Positions 50,146 through 51,347 of a DNA stretch of 51,347 nt are shown here, piece by piece. Source of the DNA: Halorubrum sp. Hd13 (GTDB lineage: Archaea > Halobacteriota > Halobacteria > Halobacteriales > Haloferacaceae). Made by a program: the position numbers and the translations under genes. The stretch covers positions 25,484 to 76,830 of the forward strand of contig NZ_NHOY01000106.1 of NCBI RefSeq assembly GCF_002252755.1. The letters run 5' to 3'. Below the pieces are notes generated by a model. The model had not been told where the DNA came from and searched no databases. It saw only the letters and a program-made list of their open reading frames with translations. Each line of letters begins with the position of its first letter. Position 1 is the first letter of the stretch.

Positions 50146-51312
50146 ATGGACACACTGGTCGTCGGCGGGGGCGTCGTCGGGCTCTCGGCCGCGTACGCCT
50201 TGGCCGACCGCGGCGCGAACGTGACCCTCGTCGAGAAGGGGTCGCTCGGGAACGCCAGCACCGCCCGCTCGGCCGGCGGGATCCGGTCGCAGTTCTCTTC
50301 GCGCGTGAACGTCGAGCTCTCACTCGCCAGCAAGGAGGTGTGGGACGCCTTCGAGGAGCGGTTCGGCGTCGACATCGGGCTGCGGAAGACCGGCTACCTG
50401 CTCCTGGCTCGGACGGAGGCGGTCGCGGAGGGGTTCCGCGCGAACGTCGACATGCAGTGCTCGCTCGGCGCGGAGAGCGAACTGCTCACGCCGGCGGCGG
50501 CGACCGAACGCTGTCCGGGCCTCGACCCGGAGCCGTTCGTCGCGGCCGCGTACAACCCCGACGACGGGTTCGCCGACCCGAACCTCGCCGTCCAGGGATA
50601 CGCCGCGGCCGCCCGCGAACTGGGCGTCGACGTCCGGACGAAGACGGCCGTCACGGGCCTCCACCGCGAGGGCGACCGCGTCGTCGGCGCGGACGTCCGC
50701 GCGGCCGGCGCGACGGACACCGAGCGCCGCGAGGTCGACCGCGTCGTCAACGCCGCGGGCGCGTGGGCCGCGACGGTCGGCGCGATGGCCGGCGTCGACC
50801 TCCCGATATCGCCCCGGCGCCGACAGATCGCCGTGGTCGACCCCGCGCCGCCGGTCCCCGAGTCGGTCCCGCTGACGATCGACCTCGAGACGGGCTCGTA
50901 CTTCCGCCCCGAGCGGGACGGGGCGGCGCTCGTCGGGGGCCACTTCGACGAGGCGGACCCCGCGCGAGACCCCGACGCCTACGACGAGGGGATGGACGTC
51001 GAGTGGGCGGCGCGCGCGGTCGAGCACGCCGCCGACTACGCCGAGTACTTCGGCCCCGACACGCGGATCAAGCGCGGCTGGGCCGGGCTGTACGCGGTCA
51101 CGCCCGATCACCACCCGATCGTCGAGGAGACGCTCCCCGGCCTCGTGACCGTCGCCGGGTTCTCCGGCCACGGCTTCCAACACGCGCCCGCCGCGGGCCG
51201 GATCGCCGCCGACCTCGCCGTCGACGGGGAGACGGCCCTCCTCGACGCCTCGCCGCTGTCGCTGGACCGGTTCGAGCGCGGAGAGACGCTCAGCGAGCGA
51301 CACGTCGCCTGA
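50146..51312 (+). CDS. DAO-family FAD-dependent oxidoreductase
   Basis: A 388-aa flavoprotein of the D-amino-acid oxidase/sarcosine oxidase family. The FAD-binding start VVGGGVVGLSAAYALADRGANVTLVEKGSLGNASTARSAGGIRSQFSS is typical, and the C-terminal RGWAGLYAVTPDHHPIVEE with GFSGHGFQHAPAAGR closes the FAD site. Substrates of the family are secondary or D-amino acids. It may oxidise an imino-acid intermediate or be unrelated to the cluster. TTTATGATC 20-30 nt upstream of the ATG at 50146 is the promoter. It is the last complete gene in the window. Confidence 0.85.
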   Translation: MDTLVVGGGVVGLSAAYALADRGANVTLVEKGSLGNASTARSAGGIRSQFSSRVNVELSLASKEVWDAFEERFGVDIGLRKTGYLLLARTEAVAEGFRANVDMQCSLGAESELLTPAAATERCPGLDPEPFVAAAYNPDDGFADPNLAVQGYAAAARELGVDVRTKTAVTGLHREGDRVVGADVRAAGATDTERREVDRVVNAAGAWAATVGAMAGVDLPISPRRRQIAVVDPAPPVPESVPLTIDLETGSYFRPERDGAALVGGHFDEADPARDPDAYDEGMDVEWAARAVEHAADYAEYFGPDTRIKRGWAGLYAVTPDHHPIVEETLPGLVTVAGFSGHGFQHAPAAGRIAADLAVDGETALLDASPLSLDRFERGETLSERHVA

Positions 51313-51347
51313 ACGGCCGCGGGGCGGCAGTGAGAGCGGGAGGGGGC

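Overview
The window is a high-GC, acidic-proteome chromosome segment from a halophilic archaeon of the class Halobacteria; a Halorubrum-like member of the Haloferacales is my best guess, but that is inferred from gene content and style only. Supporting signs are the very acidic proteins, AT-rich TATA boxes about 26-30 nt before many start codons (leaderless transcripts), an archaeal NadM, a membrane-anchored LonB, Nop5-fibrillarin, a TFB-like cyclin protein, haloarchaeal transducers and HTH_10/HalOD1 regulators.

Region 1 (1-8870) holds housekeeping and small membrane genes: a YfcE-type phosphoesterase, a thioredoxin-reductase-like flavoprotein, an SDR dehydrogenase, an unusual cytochrome-b-like membrane fragment, a membrane protein built from an internal duplication, a PhoD phosphatase, tRNA-Gly(TCC), and a DoxX pair. 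Region 2 (8904-16172) is sensory and surface machinery on the minus strand: an 811-aa chemotaxis/taxis transducer, a Trm9-like methyltransferase, and a two-gene type IV pilus ATPase/TadC-like module. Region 3 (16335-26294) is core metabolism and information processing: SAM hydroxide adenosyltransferase, nadM, lonB, a CPBP protease, a CBS-ParB-like protein, nop5-flpA, a one-cyclin TFB-like protein, endonuclease III and a PAP2 phosphatase.

Region 4 (26363-32392) is accessory. tRNA-Leu(TAG) is followed by an array in which the last 24 nt of the tRNA recur three more times within 340 bp, separated by long nested hairpins. Then come a dimethylsulfone-monooxygenase-like gene with its FMN reductase, and a MazF-type toxin/HTH antitoxin pair bracketed by inverted copies of a short repeat.

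Region 5 (about 32494-51312) is the most interesting: an archaeal gene cluster that looks like ectoine/hydroxyectoine catabolism. A DoeA/EutD-type ectoine hydrolase stands next to a diaminobutyrate-type aminotransferase (DoeD role), a glutamate dehydrogenase, two M20 amidohydrolases (possible replacements for the DoeB deacetylase), an EutC-like ornithine-cyclodeaminase homologue, a deletion-damaged EutB remnant, a second class III aminotransferase, a BCCT osmolyte transporter, a D-2-hydroxyacid dehydrogenase, a tungsten aldehyde:ferredoxin oxidoreductase (candidate substitute for the DoeC aspartate-semialdehyde dehydrogenase) and a DAO-family flavoprotein. Five promoter regions in this cluster share a dyad, CRTACAC-N7-GTRTACG, in perfect or decayed form, which suggests one regulon; an HTH_10 protein inside the cluster is the nearest candidate regulator. 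In the proposed scheme BCCT imports ectoine, DoeA opens the ring, an M20 enzyme removes the acetyl group, the aminotransferase passes nitrogen to glutamate, glutamate dehydrogenase releases ammonia, and the AOR oxidises the semialdehyde to aspartate.
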